Assembly: GCA_021613535.1 (NCBI GenBank)
Contig: CP075495.1
Span: forward strand, 13,020,001-13,084,000
Direction: 5' to 3'
DNA from: Adineta vaga
Lineage: Eukaryota > Rotifera
DNA length: 64,000 bases
The notes under the pieces were generated by a model. That model had not been told where the DNA came from. It saw nothing but the letters and a program-made list of their open reading frames with translations, and made no database searches. Below, in pieces: positions 24,806-37,698 of the stretch (within the stretch, counting starts at the first letter, position 1; the number at the start of each line of letters is the position of its first letter). The position numbers and the translations under genes are program-made.

Positions 24806-27800
24806 TCATGATACTTCAGCATTAAAACGTCGATGAATAGATACGGGAGTTTTTGGTACACCGAAATGTATCGATAAACCAAGTAAATCATCTTGATGTG
24901 TCCGAATTAAACATGGTTCAGATTGTGAACGTTGTAAACGTGGAAATACGCATTCAAATTTGGAAAGCGTATCATCAATCTAAATTGACAAAGAATTTAT
25001 AGAGATCAACAAAAAAAGAAAAACGAATCATACATCTGGAGCGAAATTCGGTCGTTTTTCTGGATCAAATTCTGTACATAGTCGTATAAGATTAGTTATT
25101 GCTGTTGGTGTATCATCACGACATTGTTCAACTTTTAGTTTCAATCGACCTTTCCCTACTAGCCACATAATCTGATTCAAATGGAGTAGAAATATATATT
25201 TTATAATAAAAACTCTTAAGATCCCCTAACCTGTTCTTTATTGCTTAATGGTGTATGTGGTAATTTTCCACTAAACATTTCAAATAGTACACATCCATAT
25301 GCGTATACATCAGCACTAGTTGAATAACAATTCGGATCTTTTTGTTGAATAACTTCAGGTGCCTAAAATGAGAGAGATAGACAAGAAGAAATACACACAC
25401 ACACAATATGATTTTACCATCCAAAGAACTGAACCAGTCGGTTGAAATTGTTGATTAACACCTTCAGCTAGAACAGTTTTAACCGCTGCTAAACCGAAAT
25501 CACCAATTTTTACGCGCCAAGATACTCCAACTTCTTCCGTTTCTGCACACATATCCAAAAAGACATTACTTGATTTAAGATCACGATGAATTATTCCACG
25601 ATCATGTAAATATCTATGAAAATCATTGATATTTTAATATTCAAGTATTTGAGCATATTTTCTTCAAAACTTACGACATTCCTTGACATAATTGCCGTGC
25701 TATATCAATTAATTGATTAATTTTCCAATGTCGATCAATTATATGAATATGTTTATAAAGTGTTGATCCCTAAGTGAATATGTTTCATGAATTTGAATTT
25801 AATCTACAATCAATTTAATATTTACCTCACACCATTGTGTAACAATGGCAAAACGAGGTGAAAGCATATATCCTAAGAAATTCAAGGTATTTTGATGAGT
25901 GATTTTTCTAAAAATAAACAAACAAAAGAAATATGTTTCTCTTTTCGTCAATATTTAATGAAATCTACTTGAGAGCTATCACTTCATTTCGAAATGCTTG
26001 ATATTGACTCGGTGTTGGTGATATGAAATTTAATTCTTTAAGTGCTACTAAACCTAAACAATAAACAAAAATTTGCTTATTAATTCAACGGAAAACAACA
26101 GAAAAATCTTTTTTAGTTATTCTTACCATGTAATCGGAATTCCGCTTTGTATACACTACCATAAGTACCACGACCCACCATACGACCACGATTGAACAAA
26201 TCTTCAGGTCGAATTTCCCATTCGCTTAGTTTCTATTATAGGAAAAAAAGATTATTATTTACTTTTTCTTTCTGAACAAAAAATCAAAGGAAATTTACAT
26301 GTGAAGATTTTTTAGTATCAGTAGTTCCATCACTCGATGGTCTCGTCATACTGGGTCGAAGTGTTTCTGGACTAGTAATAATTGATCCATTGACAGCTAG
26401 AAATAAATTGATTAGTTTAAGAAGAGATTTTCAAAGAAAACCCTATGTAAGGAAAAAAAGAAGCGAAACTATAAACGAATGTGAAGCGTATGATAATGTG
26501 TAAAGATGATTCAGAAATATCTTACTCAATATTAATGGAGACATGCGATGAATACGCAATGGTAATGATGATGATTGTTGAAAGTGTGAATTTGATGATA
26601 CAGATGAAATACTTTGTAAATCCTGACTAATGTCTTTTTGTGGATCTGTCAAGTAAATATTTAAAATAATCTGATTCATATATTTGTGACATATATGTTT
26701 TTTTATATTTATATGCGAGGCAGGAAAAAACGAATAAATAAATAAATAAATAAATAAATAAAGAATCTATAATATCCCTCAATTGATACCCGAAAAAAAC
26801 CCAGATCGAAGCTAACGAAATATTATCTGATCTACCTACGCCACATACACAAGAACAACCAATGAGACGATTAAAAATAGAATATAGACACACAAAGAGA
26901 AGAGAACATTCAATAGAAGATGAAATTTTCTAGCTTACCAACTGCATGATTTGAATTTAGATCTGGTCTCTATAAAGATAAATCGAAGAATTTCATAAAA
27001 TTTCAATGAAATAATTTCGACATACTGGTAATGGAATCCGTGGTAAACTACGTGATTGTTCCTTATTTCTTGTTTGTGTTATTGTTCGTTCGACATCCAA
27101 TCGATTTGGAATACGATGTTGAATATGACTAGATAGATGAAAACACAAACTTTTGTTTTTTTTTCTTTCTTTCTTTTCAAAAAATCTTCTCTTTTTCTTT
27201 TCTACATAGAATAGTAGACAACACATACTCAATGATCGGTTGAGAACACACCGGTGCTTTGCTACGACAATGATTATGATAATTATTTTTACATAGAATA
27301 CACTGTATATGAGTTTCACGAATACGATGATGACAAACAGCACAACGAACACGAAACATAGTAAAACGAGATGTTGATATCGTTTCCTAGATAGATACAA
27401 CATAGACAAACATTGAAAGCATACGATACGAAAAGCAACATAGTTTGATAACAAAAAAGAATAAGTACCTAAAAAAGATATCTCTCGGTTCAAAACGACA
27501 TATACGAGATTTACGAATGCATCGAGCATGTATACGATGACCGCATACAAGACATCGAAGTCCTTGAAATAACAGTTTATGACATGCGTCACAATAAGTT
27601 AATACAAAAAATGTTTTTCGAATCTAGGAAAAATAAGAGGTATGTTGCCGGTATATTGTTCTTTGTTTTTTTTCTCAGTTGAATCAAATTGATTACATAA
27701 TCAATTATTTACTTACAAATGAATGGTCAAGTTTCGTTTTTTCCTCAAGTTCAATTTCAGTTTCACGTACACGATCAAGTGTTATATCCCATGGACATGG

Positions 27801-28818
27801 TTGTCTGTTAAATCAAAGAGAAACAAAACAGATCAATTGATTATATTCATTTCAATATTACCTTGATATCATATATACAGGTGTATATGCTCTTAAATTT
27901 GTTACAGAATGTCGTAGAGCACGTGATTCAAGTGCAACTTCAAGTGTTTCATCATTACGTGGTGCAAACTAGAAAGATAGAAAGACTTTTAGACAATACG
28001 ATAAAGTTCATTGATATTTAACTTACAGCGGTTGTATGTTTATTCGGAAAATGAACACGTATGAAATTACTTGGTGTCATACTTGGACTACGTGATCGTT
28101 GACTTAGAGAAGTTGTTATTGGTGGTGTTAAAGGAGAATAATGATAAGTTGTTTGTTGTTCATTATTCGATGTTGAATAATCATGAATGAAAATATCTTT
28201 TGCATTAAGTTGATTCGGTGATAAGGATGATTTCGATTGTTGAAAAGGTTTTTCTAATGGTGAATATTGAGATTGATGAGAATATTGACTATTTTCTAAG
28301 GAAACATCATTGATGGATGATGAAGATGGAAATACAGGTGAATGATTTTGATATTCAACTTCATGTAGATATTCAGTTAGACTATCACGTGCTTTCGTTA
28401 AAATATCAATTCGATCAGTTAAACGTTGAAATTCCTTAATTGAAAATAAAAACATTGAAGCTAAGGGTATTATGTTCGTTTCTTTTTTTAAACTTACTTG
28501 CATATAAAATGGTGGTCGAGTTTCACGAAAAGCTAAATTATAATTATTAACATCAGCTGTTAGATGTTTTAACATTTTCATAAGATCATCTAATATTTGT
28601 CGACATTTTTGTGGATCCATATCACGTTTACCTTCTTCAACTTTATCAAATATCATTCGACGGAAACTATCTTCTTGAGTATTTACTGGCGAAGCAGAAC
28701 GTGGTGGGGTTGATGAGGTTGAGGAACAAGATTTATGATGCAGCGGCTTATATGCATCCATTGGAACTGTACTGTTATTGCCGCTTGTCATACGATTTGC
28801 TTGTAGAACCATAGCCAT
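24806..28818 (-). CDS. RAF: RAF-family Ser/Thr kinase with two alternative C1 exons
   Basis: MAPKKK that couples Ras-GTP to MEK/ERK. The N-terminal exons (28818-about 28500 and 28440-28030) hold a helical BRS-like segment ([32 protein letters not shown]). The Ras-binding domain starts [13 protein letters not shown] and ends [12 protein letters not shown]. Two C1 zinc fingers lie in separate exons: C1a 27469-27623 (YCDACHKLL...[12 protein letters not shown]) and C1b 27229-27386 (RCAVCHHRI...[12 protein letters not shown]). Next come a Ser/Pro-rich hinge with RSLPRIPLP and the kinase domain (about 26230-24960): [15 protein letters not shown]-loop, VALKELN Lys, [10 protein letters not shown] loop, [20 protein letters not shown]. 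The tail [10 protein letters not shown] matches the RAF 14-3-3 site. In the activation segment the residue equal to B-RAF Thr599 is Ala and Ser602 is Thr. The C1 exons appear mutually exclusive by phase. Confidence 0.92.
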
Positions 28819-31800
28819 GTAAAAATGAATGTCTCAATCAAATTTCACGAAGTCTAGAGAACGTAATAGATACACAAGGGATTTCAATGACATCAGTTTT
28901 ACCTTTATATAGAAACTATTATTCATGATGTCATATGAGAATGATATATATATATTTACATCGTCTATCTATAAAAAAATTTGAAAAAGAAAATAGGAAG
29001 TTAGTACGAATAAGATTAACTTACACATATCTAGGTATGTTATGATAATGTTTAAAACCTTTGTTAATATATTTTTTTTCTTTTTCTCATTTTCTCTTAC
29101 TTTCTTTTTTTTTCTTTCTCTGGTCGCTCTTTTTCTTTTCTTCGTACTTTTTTTTAGTGTTCTCTTTTGTCTCGTTTTATTTTTGAGTGATAGAATGTAT
29201 ACGTGTGAAAGAAAATAAAAAGCAAAAAAAAGACCTCGAATATATGCAGATGTTTAAAATAAATTCCGTGCATATCTCTCAAGTGTTAAGAGAACAAGAA
29301 GAGAATATAAGAAAAAGAAAGAAAGAAAGGAACTTGGAAAAAATAGAAAATAGTCATTCTGATGATGATCGATGAAGCGAACTTCCTAACGAACTACTGT
29401 CGCCGTTATTTCCTTCCGTTTGCCTTTCTTAAATATCGACAAAGGTATGTGCGATGGATAGTAGAAGTACTAGTTAATAACACGATAGCAGCTTTTGATT
29501 TCAATTTCATTTACTACGGATCTGTTTCTTTTTCTTTTCATCTGACAGAAATAAAAATATCGACATTATAATCACACTTTAATCACTCGAAATCTGACGG
29601 AAGAAAAAAATAGTGACATATACAATATGACCGTGATGCTATAGTGCAAAAAAGCCGTCTGTGTTGATACTTTTTGAAAAAAAAAGATGAATATATACAG
29701 TAGTCATTAATATATTTTCAATAACAAACGTACTTTTTTTGGTATATTTATTCAACCTTGTTTTTCGTTCTTTTCTCAAGATCTACTTTCAATTAATTGA
29801 ATAACATGTGAACTAGATGAAAGAGAGAAAGAGATAAATACACATTCACATACGTCTGATCAGTCGGATTGTTGCAATTGCATTTTCTAATAAATAACCA
29901 AATACAATGTCTTTTTCATCGACTGTCGCACAGCCGTTTCTTTTCTCTCGTTTTCCTGAAACAATTAGTAGTAACTTAGTATGTTTCGTTCTTCGCAACA
30001 CGCACGACAACGACAATTTTTCTGTGTCTTTTTCTTCTTCTTCTTCTTCTTCTTCTTTTTTTTGTTGCTTCACGCTCTGTCATTTCTCTTCCTCGCTTTT
30101 TTTCTTCTTTTTTTTCTTCTTCTCCTTAATTGCATAACTCCCTCGCCATCCGGATGACGACAGCTACATGTAGTAGAACCTTGAACAGCTCGAGGGTCGA
30201 GCAACAGCAACCATCCAGGGTTCGGTATTGCTGCTGTTGCATACAAAAAAACACACACAGAACAGAACAAAAAAGAAAATATGTAGTACGTGGACACTGT
30301 TGTTGTTGTTGTTGTTATTATTATTTTGCTACTTGATCAAGCTAATAATGCGCGTATGAGATAGAGAATCCTACAGGGAATACCTGGATGTACAGAACAG
30401 TCAATTTTCTTGACATATAGAACGAAAAAAAGAAATCAAGGGAAATAAGACCGTTGTTATACCAGTTAAACAAGATACAACTATCTCGATTTTAATATTC
30501 ATATTATGTTAACATATTTCTTTTCTTTTTTTCTACTCTACTTTTGACTTTGTTTCCGCTAGTTGAATGTCATAGAATGAGATGAGCAAAGACAATGATG
30601 ACGAACGATAAACAAAGAAAAAGTCATCATGAATTCTTATAAAAGGAAATAACAACTCATGGCATAAGAGGAAACAAAAGAAGAAAATGATTTGGAAAAT
30701 GAGAAAAAAAACAATTTTGATTCATCTCAATAACAATAATTAGAATAATGAAAAGATATACCATCTCATCATGACATCACTATTTATATATATATATATA
30801 TGGGAATATTAACGATTAGATTAGATCAAATCACAGCTGATATAATGGAATGGGAGAATACTTCGTCGATGGGATGAAGATGAAATGAAATATCTGATTA
30901 TCCATTTTTCTAAGTGAAAAGACCAATCTCGGAAAAGAATGAATTAGATGACGCTACGAGTATGCTAGAAATAGTTTTGTTTCTCTAGTCTTCATTTCAT
31001 TTCTCGAATTATTTTACAATGACTAATAGTACTAGAGTCACTTATCTGATTATTGCTCGAGTAATAACTCTGAATATATATCAATACTTCAATGAAGAAC
31101 AAATACGTCTAATCAGGTTTTTTACCTCGAGGATAATAAACTTTACCGTCAAGAATTTTTTAACATGACTCAATGACGATGCAAATATTTTAAATATTTT
31201 CGCCGAAATACAATAAACATGTACAAAACTTAAAATTTGACTTTGATGTGATTCAGCAATTATAGACCTGTAGAACTCAAGTGTTATTATGATTGCAAAC
31301 ATCATTTACATACATTTTGTTTTTGGAATATAATCTCTTAATATTTCATGAAATAGAAAATCGTTACGCTCAAAATAATTTCTTCAAGTTATTCTGCAAT
31401 TTCAAACTATATAGAAAAATCTTTTTTTAACAATTACTTATTATAAAATCATTTCCTACGCATAGTTATTATCTATTCGACAATGAATAAATCTTTCTAC
31501 GTACAAAATATTTCAATTATACTTCTAGTAATAAAGATTCCTACTGACTACTAAGAATGATATAAATCTTTATGCAATAAGAAAATCTCTTTGACAGAAG
31601 AAGAGATCAAGAAATGTACTGCCTTTAATGTCGTCTAGAAATTTCTGTAGAAAAACTATCTGACGTCAGCAAGACTCAAGAACTTCATTACGTTTTGTCT
31701 GATCAAAGTAAATTATATTTAATATTCTTTTCCCATCAACGAAGATAATGGACCAGAAAACTTATGAACAAAAACAATTTCTTATAAACTAATTTTTCCA

Positions 31801-32809
31801 AACTGTCATAATGTCCTAACTATATGTTAAAGTCTTGATGTCAATCTAGTTATTAATATTTAATGAAAATGCGTTGTAAATAATTCAGCAAGGTAAAAGT
31901 ACAAATGATTCATGAATATTTACTGAGGTAGATATGAATGATGACTGAGTTATACACATGCACCGTTAGAATGCACTAAAATATCCAATCATCACGGTCC
32001 ATCATATTCGACATGACTTATTTGAATCATTATTTTGAAAGAAAATTTGTTTTAAACGTATGGATAATAAATTTCAATGTACTATTTTCGTACCTAGGAC
32101 GAAAATCAATATTGATTAATTCGAAAAGATAACGAATGATGTCTAAATTCCAAACTTTTCAAACTAATCATATGGTATTGATTTGAAAGAAGTTTTCGCT
32201 TAATTTCGCATGCAGTATATACTTTTTTTATTGACGTTCGTTTGAACGTAATTCGTTTGATAATGGAAGAATAGACAAATGAAAAGAGAAAAAAAGGAGA
32301 AGGAAAAAAGAAGATAAACAAAAAAGGCAAGAAAGAAAAATGTTGGTCATCTGTTGAAATTTCTCTGTTTTGTTCGAATAATCGCGTTTTGAATGTTAGT
32401 TTATATATGTATGTAATATAAAATCAGTACAGAATGTGTGCATATATGCATGTATATTATAAAGACAAGAAATCGTACTACATGTTATATAATGAGATAG
32501 AAAAAAAGAAAAGAAACGAGAAGGAAAAAAAAGATAAATCCAATCGATGATAGATTTTGAATATAAGCACACTATGTGATAAATAAAGAAGAATAGAAAG
32601 AAGCCACAGACCTGAGCAACTTGATTTTGCTGTTGGGCTTGATGTATATATATATACACACACACACTCACACAAACATATACAGAAACTCAGTCATTAG
32701 GGTTTAGTTTAGTTTCGTGCATGTACAGAAAGAGAAGAGAGTTAGAGAGGAAGGAAAGATTGATGTGTATAAAAAGAAGAAACAGGAATCGAATCGAATT
32801 GTTTTATTT
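28819..32809. other. Non-coding region, 4 kb, between RAF start and CDC27 stop
   Basis: Likely RAF upstream exons or promoter plus CDC27 3' flank. Low-complexity tracts: purine/pyrimidine runs near 29060-29170 and 29300-29340, (TTC)n at about 30026-30060, a CT-rich run to 30125, (GTT)n near 30299-30316, (TA)n at about 30783-30800, (CA)n near 32653-32672. A slightly more GC-rich patch at about 30130-30245 could be a transcription start region. No protein family is seen in any frame. Confidence 0.45.
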
Positions 32810-35800
32810 TCAAAGAATTTCTTCACTTGAATCCATAGGTTGTATATCTTGAAGTGAACTTTGTGATTGCATTTGACTATTATCATCATCTGTCACTGAT
32901 GATGCCATATCTTCCATGCCGAGAAGTAGATCTTCATCTTTTGAATAAAATTTATCGGCATTCTCTTTCAATTGATTATTGGCACCTGAAATAGATGAAT
33001 AAAATACTTTCAAATGAAAGAATAATATTTACCTTTCGGATCAAGATCCATACTCCAGGACATGTACATATATGAATAATGAAAATTTTTCAAATGTCGA
33101 TGAACCTGCATGAATTCGAAATTTGTCAAGATGGAAGATTTCGAATCAAATAAAACTTACTTTACTAAGTAAATAATAAACAAGTGATTCTTTCGGTGCA
33201 ATTTGTCGTAATTCTTCAAGTTCCGATAATGCTTCTTGATAGCGTTCAAGATGTAACAATAGACCAGCTCTGAAGATGAATAAATTAGAAATTGTCATCT
33301 TTTATTCATTAACTTACTTGTGAAATTTACAAAGAGCATTTTTCGAATCAATCTTTAATGCATCATTTAATAATGTTAATGCACTTTCCGATCGACCACA
33401 TTTATGTTGAGCCTAATAGAATAAATAAAGTGATAACAAAAATCAAATGATTTTTTTCAGTTTCATACCACTGCTAAATGACAAATAAGATCAGGATTTG
33501 TTCGAAAGATACTTGTTGCTTTTGTAAAATGAAATTCAGCTGACTGAAATTTTTCTTGTTTTAAATAAACCATTGCTACACCATTCCTATTATGAAAGAA
33601 ACACAAACAATGATGTTTTTTTGTTCGATAAGAAATCAATCGATTAACTTACCAAGCTTTATAACTTCGTGGATTTAATTGAATCGCTTTTCGAAAGCAT
33701 GCCATAGCACGTTCAAGTTCATCAATAAGTGAATATTCATTACCCAATAATGTATATGCATAATCGGATTCTGGTGCTAATTGGATGGCACGTTTAAATG
33801 CTTGAATTGCTTTATCATATTCATGATTCAAACTAAGACAATTACCAGATGCACACCAACTCTATATATCATGAAGAAAAGAAACATACATTTAGTAATT
33901 ATTTGATTTTCAAGGTACAAAAAAGTAATTTGATCTATGAAAGATCTTTTTTGTCTATATAAACAAGAGAACAGCTGATTAGATAATATCTCACCATGTT
34001 TCTCTTTCGATTTTAAAGTAATGAAATTTGATCGTTACTTGTCGATGAAGCGTAGGTTAAAAAGGGAAGAAATCATTGATTCATTCTTAACTTTCATTTA
34101 TTTCATATTATACATCTCAAACAAACAAACAATGTCGACGACGCCAAGTTATGATGAAACTTTATCAACAGATCCTCCAATCTCCAATGAAACGATGCAA
34201 GCTGAAACTGATTTAACTAATTATCTATTAGCTATTTTTCCTTTCTATGCTTGTGCACTCTTCTTTAATTTTCTTTCAATCTATTCTATACTTGTCGGAA
34301 AAATTTATCGTCAATATTTATCCAATGTACTTTTGGCTGTGATTTGTATTGGCGCATTATTAAATGTTCATGGTCATATGTTTTTAATTCTTTTACGATG
34401 GACAAATAATTCCGTATCTGATCAACTTTGTTCATCATCGATTTATCTACGTGATAGTGGAGCTATTCTTATTCATACACATATTTTTATCTTAGCTATC
34501 GAACGTATTATTGCTAATTTAAAAAAACATCCACAAAATTTACACAATTCACTTTTACAGAAAGCTCATCTGTTTCTTATTATTGTATCTTTTATATGCA
34601 TTCTTCTTTCGTTTACTGTCCCAATATACACATTTACACATTCAAATTTCTCAGATTTTGATGGGTTATGTGTTCCTTTGGATGGTTATGCGTATAAACT
34701 CTACTTTAATTGGATTTATTTCGGTTTTGGTCATCCATTGATTTGGACATCTATTATTCTACTTGGAATATTTCTTTGGAGAAAAACAACAATAAGTTAT
34801 TCAACATTAAGTTCAATGAATAAGATTATTCTGATTATAAATCTATCAAGTTGTTCCAATCTAATCATGAGAACATTACTTGATGATTTTATTGGTATTA
34901 GAAGTGAAAATCCTTTAGATATAACGAATATTCCTTCAAAAAAGTTACTTTATCTCATGAATTTACGAGATACTATTTCGATTTTAGTTAATTTATTAAT
35001 TGGTTTGGCATTTTTTCTTTTTCGACCAGAAATTCGCTCGTGGTTATATGCATCAATCAAACGATTTCAAGGGAATACAAATGTAGCCGTAACACCACAA
35101 ATGTTAGATATTCGGAATGAAATAGATGATCAGTTTCCTGAAACCGACGATGAAAATCTTCATTTCCGATCAGATACATAAACATAGATGAAAACAAATC
35201 GTTCGTTCGTTCATTTTATCATTCGTTTGTTTTTCTTTCTTTTCTTCTTATAAAAATAAATCAATTCTACTTACAGCTGGATGTTTACGATCTGTTTCAG
35301 TTAATTCATGTGCTAATGTTGCCAATGCAATATCATCTTTCAAATGCCATAAAACTGTACTAAAATATTCTAATCCATCGATATGATATGGATATTTCGT
35401 ACGTAATTCTCGATAGATTAATGATGCTTTTTGATAATCATGTAAATGATAATAACAATTAGCTAAGTGAGATAAAACCCATGGCGTATCAAGATGTTTT
35501 AATGATATAGATTCAAATAATTCAATTGCTTGTCGACATTCAAATTGAGATAAATGCTGCAGACCTTGACCAAGTAATTTGAAGACATTAATAATATTTT
35601 CAACAATTTCTAAATAATAAAAATAAACGTGGAAAAAAATTTTCTTTTTCTAAACGTATTTACCTGGTGTACGTTGATTTTGATTTGATTGACTTTTTCG
35701 TTGTCGATCACGTTTACCAATGGATTCATTATCGGTAGCACAATTTAAACTCGTATTATTTGATCGTACTTGAGATCTAGTTGTCATTTTATTTGGTGAT

Positions 35801-37350
35801 TCAGCTGGAGTTGTTGGAGTTGTTATACTCATATCTGCACATAGCGGACGACTTGTAGTTTTTGTTAAACGTGTTGTACGTTTGGTTGGTGCACGATTCG
35901 ATTTGTTTTCCTAAGAAAATGAAACATTTCTTTATAGTTTAATATCATTGAATCGATGCTTTTTCTGGAAGACTTACTTTTCGTGTACCAATCGTTTTTC
36001 GTGTATCACTTAGTGAAGTTGAGGCAAGTTCATGTCTATGTAAAAGTGTTGCTGTTGATCCTGATGCTGCTGTATCATCAAAACCATATTGTTGTCTAGA
36101 AAGGAGACAAATTAATATGAAATTTTGTTTCAAATTCATTCTCTATCATACACATTGCGAGTATTTTGTCTTTTAGGTGCTAAAGGTGGATTACGTAGTG
36201 AGGGAATATAATCTGGTGGTTTAATAGTTGGTGGAGTATATTTATCATTATCTAGTAATTGATCAGCAATTAAACCGATCGGTGTTGATGTGATAATAGC
36301 TGAAATATTTGTTGAGCCAACATTAAGTATCGAATCAGTTAATTTCATGACAGTTGCGGGTACTTGTAATACGCGTTGATGTTGTTGTTGTTGTTCTTTG
36401 ATTGTTTGATTTGTACTTGTATTCATTGACTAGAAGAAGAAGAAACAAATAGAAAATAAGTTTCTTTTTCTTTGACATACGTTATCAATAGCTTGATTTT
36501 CACTTTGAATGTCTTTTATTTGTTCTGTATATGGTGTAACACATATATGTGGTTGAGTTATTTCTGAGATTGATCGATTGGATTTTATCGCTGATGAACA
36601 AAATATACTTGTATCGACACGTTCACCTATTCCAAAAAGAAAAACACAAACAAAATGTAGATATGTCATTGAATGCATATTCAATTCTTACCAAGACGAC
36701 AGAGAGCTTCAAATGATGACCATAGAAATGGATTGATTTTTAAAGATTTACGGTAACATTCACTTGCTTTTTGATGACGATCCGATTTTCTAAAAGAGAA
36801 ATAACAAGATAAAACATGTTGAACTGATCTGTTTTGAAGAGAAAACTTACTCGCAAACTTTAGCAAGTAATTGTAAAGCAAACGCTGCTTGATCATTATG
36901 ATCATTTACAAAATCATCAAGTGCTAATGTATTTATTGATGAGCAATTTCCAACTAGCACTGATTCAGCTTCATGTAATCTAAAATGCAATGATAACATA
37001 AAGAAATACTCAGATTCTTTTACATACTTATCTGTATCGAAGCAACATTTTGCTAAAAGAAGTTTTGCGGCTGGTACATGTTCTATAGAAGAATTCCGCA
37101 GTAGCCAATAAGATTTATTCACATCACCACTCAAATAATAAGTACGTGCTAATAAATAAGTCGATTCATCATTTTTTACTAAGAAAAACGAAAATTGCAT
37201 AGAAAAAAAACAAAAACAATATTCAATTTCGAAAGAAAACTATTTACCTTCAGCATAAAGACGTTCAGCAAGAAAGACAGCATCGACATAGTCGAAATTA
37301 TGAATAAATTGGTTTATATAAACCTTAATGGAATCAGTTGCAACGGACAT
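32810..37350 (-). CDS. CDC27: Anaphase-promoting complex subunit 3 (TPR protein)
   Basis: TPR subunit of the APC/C ubiquitin ligase that recruits CDC20/CDH1 and drives mitotic exit. The N-terminal TPR array starts MSVATDSIKVYINQFIHNFD (37350) with YLLARTYYLSGDVNKSYWLL and ECYRKSLKINPFLWSSFEAL. A long disordered linker follows (about 36600-35650; CDC27 has the same layout). The C-terminal TPRs include KHPASWCASGNCLSLNHEYD, KAIQAFKRAIQLAPESDYAY, AYTLLGNEYSL, ACFRKAIQLNPRSYKAW, FHKAGLLLHLERYQEALSEL and APKESLVYYLLSKVHRHLKN, then MSWSMDLDPKG, all aligning with vertebrate CDC27. The tail is acidic (SKDEDLLLGMEDM... SSEEIL). About 14 exons. One intron, 33862-35274 (1413 nt against a usual 55), contains a receptor gene on the opposite strand. 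The join across it, HPA to SWCASGN, is in frame and matches the family. Confidence 0.93.
34132..35181 (+). CDS. 7TM G-protein-coupled receptor-like gene nested in a CDC27 intron
   Basis: Intronless protein starting MSTTPSYDETLSTD (34132), with an N-terminal glycosylation site (NET) before TM1. Seven hydrophobic segments follow: LLAIFPFYACALFFNFLSIY, VLLAVICIGALLNVHGHMFL, a third ending in the E-R motif LAIERIIANL (DRY equivalent), LFLIIVSFICILLSFTVPIY, WIYFGFGHPLIWTSIILLGI, IILIINLSSCSNLIMRTLL and TISILVNLLIGLAFFLF, with a FRPEIRSWL helix-8-like end. Cys in CSSSIYL and GLCVPL could make the usual disulphide. The E-R-I motif and overall pattern recall divergent chemoreceptor-type receptors of invertebrates; ligand unknown. 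A longer frame from 34021 exists, but a TATA-like tctatataaac at about 33954-33964 and the normal receptor N-terminus favour 34132. Cytoplasmic tail is Asp/Glu-rich. Confidence 0.8.
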   Translation: MSTTPSYDETLSTDPPISNETMQAETDLTNYLLAIFPFYACALFFNFLSIYSILVGKIYRQYLSNVLLAVICIGALLNVHGHMFLILLRWTNNSVSDQLCSSSIYLRDSGAILIHTHIFILAIERIIANLKKHPQNLHNSLLQKAHLFLIIVSFICILLSFTVPIYTFTHSNFSDFDGLCVPLDGYAYKLYFNWIYFGFGHPLIWTSIILLGIFLWRKTTISYSTLSSMNKIILIINLSSCSNLIMRTLLDDFIGIRSENPLDITNIPSKKLLYLMNLRDTISILVNLLIGLAFFLFRPEIRSWLYASIKRFQGNTNVAVTPQMLDIRNEIDDQFPETDDENLHFRSDT

Positions 37351-37698
37351 TAAATTGTTCGGAATAGGAAAGAAAAAAAAAGACTGTATATATATGTATA
37401 AAGTTTGTTTGGATCGTATAATCAGATAATAATTAATTGAAACATTGATAATAAAGATCAATCTATTTCTAAAATGTAAAATCACAGTTATATTAAAAGA
37501 AGAACTGTTCACAAACAAATACAAACATAATCATCGGTATTTAATCATCTTATAAAAAGAAATAAAGAATATTGAGAAAAAGATACTGAGAAAAATCAAT
37601 CTGATTTTGATTAAACTGACAAAGCAAAACAAGAAAAAAGAAAAACAATAATCTGCACATAAGCGAATGAATGACTAAATATTTGCACATCATATCAT
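37351..37698. other. Short intergenic spacer
   Basis: 348 nt between the DNAJC22 stop and CDC27 start, both minus strand. It contains runs of A and a short (TA)n near 37387-37397. No gene seen. Confidence 0.4.

Noticed and set aside
26993-27592. Long reverse-strand frame of 199 codons across the RAF C1 region
   Set aside because: It runs through the C1a-C1b intron and reads both C1 exons out of frame as a very hydrophobic string. The C1 frames are the real coding frames.
29840-30340. Several overlapping open frames of 67-76 codons in a CTT/GAA-rich stretch
   Set aside because: Low-complexity trinucleotide runs keep frames open; no domain and no consistent splice structure.
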